Origin: Streptomyces sp. AV19
GTDB lineage: Bacteria; Actinomycetota; Actinomycetes; Streptomycetales; Streptomycetaceae
DNA length: 64,000 nt
Assembly: GCF_015999245.1 (NCBI RefSeq)
Contig: NZ_JAEAMR010000010.1
Location: 776,087-840,086 of the forward strand
Reading direction: 5' to 3'
Positions 61,171-64,000 of the stretch are shown here, piece by piece; the first letter of the stretch is position 1; each line of letters begins with the position of its first letter. The notes under the pieces were generated by a model. The model saw nothing but the letters and a program-made list of their open reading frames with translations, was not told the origin of the DNA and ran no database searches. Made by a program: the position numbers and the translations under genes.

Positions 61171-61512
61171 GTGAGGGGGTGGGTCCGGGGCAAACTCCCC
61201 CCACGCACCAACCCCGTTGTGCGACGGTTTCCCCGAAAATGAGGGAAGTAGGCGAAATGAAGCGCTAATTGGCGCATATGAGAGACCAGTTGACGACAGA
61301 GGCACCCGCGGGCCACGCCCCCCGATACGCGCCCGCCCCAAGATCTGTCAACCGGTGACGCACGCCCCCCGATCGGGCATACTCCAAGCGCCACAGCCGC
61401 AGGTCACCCCATTTCCGAGACCCGGCAGGGGACCATCGGCTGGGCACGACCGGTGGCGGGCCGACACCCCCGGCGCCGCCGCCCAAGCGCCCGACAGGGA
61501 GGAGAGCCGCGC
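61171..61512. other. Intergenic region ahead of the acyl-CoA dehydrogenase
   Basis: The gap is 342 bases. It contains an AT-richer patch (61225-61300) and a TTGACG at about 61290 that could be a -35 box, but no clear -10 follows at normal spacing. No gene is seen. Confidence 0.4.
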
Positions 61513-62685
61513 ATGACCGACCACGGCCCGCAGCCGGTGGAGCGCCAGCTGCCCACGGAAGAGGCCCGCGACCTGCTCGCGCTCGTGCGCGAGCTGGTGC
61601 AGCGGGAGATCGCGCCGCACGCCGCGGCGGAGGAGGAGGCCGGGCGCTTCCCCCGGGAGCTGTTCCGGCTGCTGTCCTCGTCCGGACTGCTCGGCCTGCC
61701 GTACGCCGAGGAGTCCGGCGGCGGCGCCCAGCCGTACGAGGTCTACCTCCAGGTCCTGGAGGAACTGGCGGCCGCGCGGCTGACCGTGGGCCTCGGGGTC
61801 AGCGTGCACTCCCTCTCCTGCCACGCGCTCGCCGGCTACGGCACCAAGGCGCAGCGCGCGGAGCACCTGCCCGCGATGCTCGGCGGCGGGCTGCTCGGCG
61901 CGTACTGCCTCTCCGAGCCGCAGTCCGGCTCCGATGCCGCGTCGCTGCGCACCAAGGCCACCCGTGACGGGGACGGCTGGGTACTGGAGGGCACCAAGGC
62001 GTGGATCACGCACGGCGGCATCGCCGACTTCTACACGGTGCTGGCCCGGACCGGAGGCGAGGGCGCCCGCGGGATCACGGCCTTCCTCGTGCCCGGCGAC
62101 GCCCCCGGCCTCTCGGCGGCCCCGCCCGAGCGCAAGATGGGCATGAAGGGCTCGCCCACCGCCCAGCTGCACCTCGACGGGGTGCGGGTGCCGGACGCCC
62201 GCCGCATCGGCGAGGAGGGGCAGGGCTTCACCATCGCCCTGTCGGCCCTCGACTCGGGACGCCTGGGCATCGCCGCCTGCGCCGTCGGCATCGCCCAGGC
62301 GGCGCTCGACACGGCGCTGGCCTTCGTCTCCGAACGGCGGCAGTTCGGCCGTTTGCTGGTGGACTTCCAGGGGCTGCGCTTCATGCTGGCCGACATGGCC
62401 ACCCAGATCGAGGCGGGCCGCTCCCTCTACCTGGCCGCGGCCCGGCTGCGCGACCAGGGCCTGCCGTTCTCCCGGCAGGCCGCCATGGCCAAGCTCTTCG
62501 CCACGGACGCGGCGATGCGGGTGACCACCGACGCCGTGCAGCTCATGGGCGGTTACGGCTACACGGCGGACTTCCCGGCGGAGCGGTACATGCGCGAGGC
62601 CAAGATGCTGCAGATCGTGGAGGGCACCAACCAGATCCAGCGCGTGGTGATCGCCCGTCATCTGGCCGGGCCCGAGGGGCAGTAG
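61513..62685 (+). CDS. Acyl-CoA dehydrogenase
   Basis: A 390-residue FAD-dependent acyl-CoA dehydrogenase. Family signatures are AYCLSEPQSGSDAASLRTKA (FAD/substrate loop), KAWITHGG, and the C-terminal QLMGGYGYTADFPAERYMRE. The catalytic Glu is in IVEGTNQIQR near residue 371. It probably oxidises short or branched acyl-CoA; the exact substrate is not readable. GGGAGGAGAG precedes the ATG. No electron-transfer flavoprotein gene is nearby. Confidence 0.93.
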   Translation: MTDHGPQPVERQLPTEEARDLLALVRELVQREIAPHAAAEEEAGRFPRELFRLLSSSGLLGLPYAEESGGGAQPYEVYLQVLEELAAARLTVGLGVSVHSLSCHALAGYGTKAQRAEHLPAMLGGGLLGAYCLSEPQSGSDAASLRTKATRDGDGWVLEGTKAWITHGGIADFYTVLARTGGEGARGITAFLVPGDAPGLSAAPPERKMGMKGSPTAQLHLDGVRVPDARRIGEEGQGFTIALSALDSGRLGIAACAVGIAQAALDTALAFVSERRQFGRLLVDFQGLRFMLADMATQIEAGRSLYLAAARLRDQGLPFSRQAAMAKLFATDAAMRVTTDAVQLMGGYGYTADFPAERYMREAKMLQIVEGTNQIQRVVIARHLAGPEGQ

Positions 62686-62690
62686 CAAAA

Positions 62691-62716
62691 GGGGCGGGGC
62701 CGTCGGGCCCCGCCCC
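62691..62716. terminator. Bidirectional terminator
   Basis: 11-bp perfect stem GGGGCGGGGCC / GGCCCCGCCCC with loop GTCG, preceded by AAAA, between convergent gene ends. Confidence 0.85.
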
Positions 62717-62722
62717 GGACGC

Positions 62723-63118
62723 TCAGGCGCGGCGGCGCGCCCCCGGCACCCGCAGCGGCCGCGAGCCCGGGCCGCCGATGTGCGAGAACGGCTGCCGCCG
62801 CCAGTCCAGGCTCTCCGGCAGGGTGAGCAGCAGCGCCGTGTCCAGCTCCTGGGCGCCCCCCGACGCGTCGGCCGGCTCGGCGTCCTCCACGGCCCGCCCG
62901 GAGCCCGGGCACACGGTGAGCCCGAACGGGTTCCACGGGGACGGGCACAGGGCGTGCTCCGGGAGCTCCTCCTCGTCCGCGAGCAGCGCGATCGGGCGCG
63001 CGCAGTCCGGGCAGGTCACCCGGAACATCGACGTCAGGTCCAGCGGATCCGTCATGTCGTCCGTGCCGCCGTGTGCGGTGCTGTCGCCTTCGTTCTCGAG
63101 GCGTTCCAGGCTGGGCAT
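62723..63118 (-). CDS. Small Zn-ribbon protein of unknown function
   Basis: A 131-residue soluble protein with a CPDCARP motif and later CPSPWNPFGLTVCPGSG, compatible with a zinc ribbon. The N-terminal ~25 residues are acidic and the C-terminus is basic (RVPGARRRA). Similar short proteins are common in Streptomyces without assigned role. The ATG at 63118 follows GGGGGAGAAAG. It is divergent from the Lrp/AsnC gene. Confidence 0.7.
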   Translation of the reverse strand: MPSLERLENEGDSTAHGGTDDMTDPLDLTSMFRVTCPDCARPIALLADEEELPEHALCPSPWNPFGLTVCPGSGRAVEDAEPADASGGAQELDTALLLTLPESLDWRRQPFSHIGGPGSRPLRVPGARRRA

Positions 63119-63301
63119 AGTCTTTCTCCCCCTCGGCTGGGCCCGGCCGAGGCGTCTCGGCCTCGGCCACAGCAAGCACTTCCCTCGGGCGGAGCGGGGT
63201 AATCTCCCAGGCCGGGGGGACACGGGCGCGGACCTGTGGTGTTCGTCACGCGTCGCGTGCGCCTGCGGTGACGCCGACTGTGCCGGGCGCGTCCGGACCC
63301 A

Positions 63302-63318
63302 GTAGGTTGACGCACGTG
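63302..63318 (+). promoter_or_regulatory. Predicted leaderless promoter of the Lrp/AsnC gene
   Basis: TAGGTT (63302-63307) lies eight bases before the GTG start codon, so transcription would begin at or next to the start codon. The -35 region is weak. Confidence 0.45.
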
Positions 63319-63759
63319 GAGGAGCTGGACAAAGAGATCGTGGAACTGCTCGTCAAGGACGGGCGGATGAGCTACACCGACCTGGGCAAGGCGACCGGCC
63401 TGTCCACCTCGGCGGTGCATCAGCGGGTGCGCCGGCTCGAACAGCGCGGCGTCATCCGCGGTTACGCGGCGGTCGTCGACCCCGAGGCGGTCGGCCTGCC
63501 GCTGACCGCGTTCATCTCGGTGAAACCCTTCGACCCCAGCGCTCCCGACGACATCGCCGACCGGCTGGCGGAGATCCCGGAGATCGAGGCGTGCCACAGC
63601 GTGGCGGGCGACGAGAACTACATCCTCAAGGTGCGGGTGGCGACCCCGCTGGAGCTGGAGCACATGCTGGCGCGGATCCGGTCGCTGGCGGGCGTTTCGA
63701 CGCGGACGACGATCGTGCTGTCGACGCCGTACGAGGCGCGGCCGCCGCGGGTGGGGTGA
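63316..63759 (+). CDS. Lrp/AsnC family regulator
   Basis: A 147-residue regulator: helix-turn-helix (MSYTDLGKATGLSTSAVHQR) followed by the RAM effector-binding domain (GYAAVVDPEAVGLPLTAF and CHSVAGDENYILKVRV). Such proteins sense amino acids or related metabolites. The GTG at 63316 fits the predicted leaderless promoter; upstream starts (TTG 63307, ATG 63268) are less likely. Confidence 0.9.
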   Translation: MEELDKEIVELLVKDGRMSYTDLGKATGLSTSAVHQRVRRLEQRGVIRGYAAVVDPEAVGLPLTAFISVKPFDPSAPDDIADRLAEIPEIEACHSVAGDENYILKVRVATPLELEHMLARIRSLAGVSTRTTIVLSTPYEARPPRVG

Positions 63760-64000
63760 GTTTCTCCCCGCCCCGCCCTTTCACCGTTTCCTCCGGGGCA
63801 CCGCCCCGGGGCCCGGCACCGCGCTCCGCGCGGTGGTGCGGGGGCTGCGCCCCCTGTGCCCCCTGCGCCCCACCGGGGCTGCGCCCCTGGACCCCGCTTC
63901 CGGGGGCTTCGCCCCCTGGCCCCCTTGCGGGGCTGCGCCCCCGCGCCCCGCTTCGGGGCTCCGCCCCGGGCCCCGTGTCGCGGCTTCGCCGCTCGTCCTC
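63760..64000. repeat. GC-rich intergenic repeats at the window edge
   Basis: Many short inverted units of the GGGGCTGCGCCCC and GGGGCTTCGCCCC type, typical of Streptomyces intergenic DNA; no gene. Confidence 0.8.

Overview
The window is high-GC actinobacterial DNA, almost certainly Streptomyces. The signs are very GC-rich third codon positions, frequent GTG/TTG starts, a type I polyketide synthase, a class F sortase, a DUF574-type methyltransferase, the LysR-like/DUF5997 divergent pair, and the characteristic Streptomyces intergenic inverted repeats. No rRNA, tRNA or CRISPR array was recognised.

Layout. 1-13.2 kb is ordinary chromosome: the end of an amino acid permease, a SAM methyltransferase, a PAS-GGDEF-EAL protein, an orphan DUF779 protein, a DUF4956/VTC pair, a second methyltransferase, a sortase with a His/Asp-rich secreted partner, an immunity-like protein with a LysR-type sensor, DUF5997, and a divergent SDR/TetR pair. 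13.4-21.0 kb is the stump of a type I PKS cluster: P450, ferredoxin, an atypical LuxR regulator, and a PKS with a KSQ loading module. The PKS breaks off inside the acyltransferase of the next module.

21.07-41.74 kb looks like an accessory element of about 20.7 kb. Both ends carry a copy of the last ~18 codons of the aldehyde dehydrogenase gene that follows on the right. The left copy has host-like codons; the right copy, now fused to the dehydrogenase, has AT-richer codons. That is the pattern of an element that integrates in a gene's 3' end and restores it with its own copy. Its cargo is a nuclease-rich island: a gene broken by an IS4-type insertion that itself carries a group II intron, a DUF6615 protein, a DNA methylase-like protein with a degenerate catalytic motif fused to a specificity-like tail, a soluble Ser/Thr kinase, and a four-gene operon (Cas4/AddB-type nuclease, Zn-ribbon REase, Fe-S DinG-like helicase, pPIWI-RE). 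The last three match the described pPIWI-RE three-gene island. The nuclease, kinase and methylase make this a candidate extended defence system.

41.7-64 kb is chromosome again: aldehyde dehydrogenase, a holin-like protein, pyruvate dehydrogenase E1, and then a metal-related stretch (Met-rich membrane protein, zf-HC2/ECF sigma pair, copper-transport operon). Divergent from the copper operon is a P450-isocyanide synthase pair. Facing that is a metallophore-type ABC transporter. Isonitriles bind copper, so this neighbourhood is a plausible copper-isonitrile locus. The right edge carries a PIG-L deacetylase, a DhaL-DhaM fusion, a cupin, a GlxA-type regulator, an acyl-CoA dehydrogenase, a small Zn-ribbon protein and an Lrp/AsnC regulator, and ends in GC-rich intergenic repeats.
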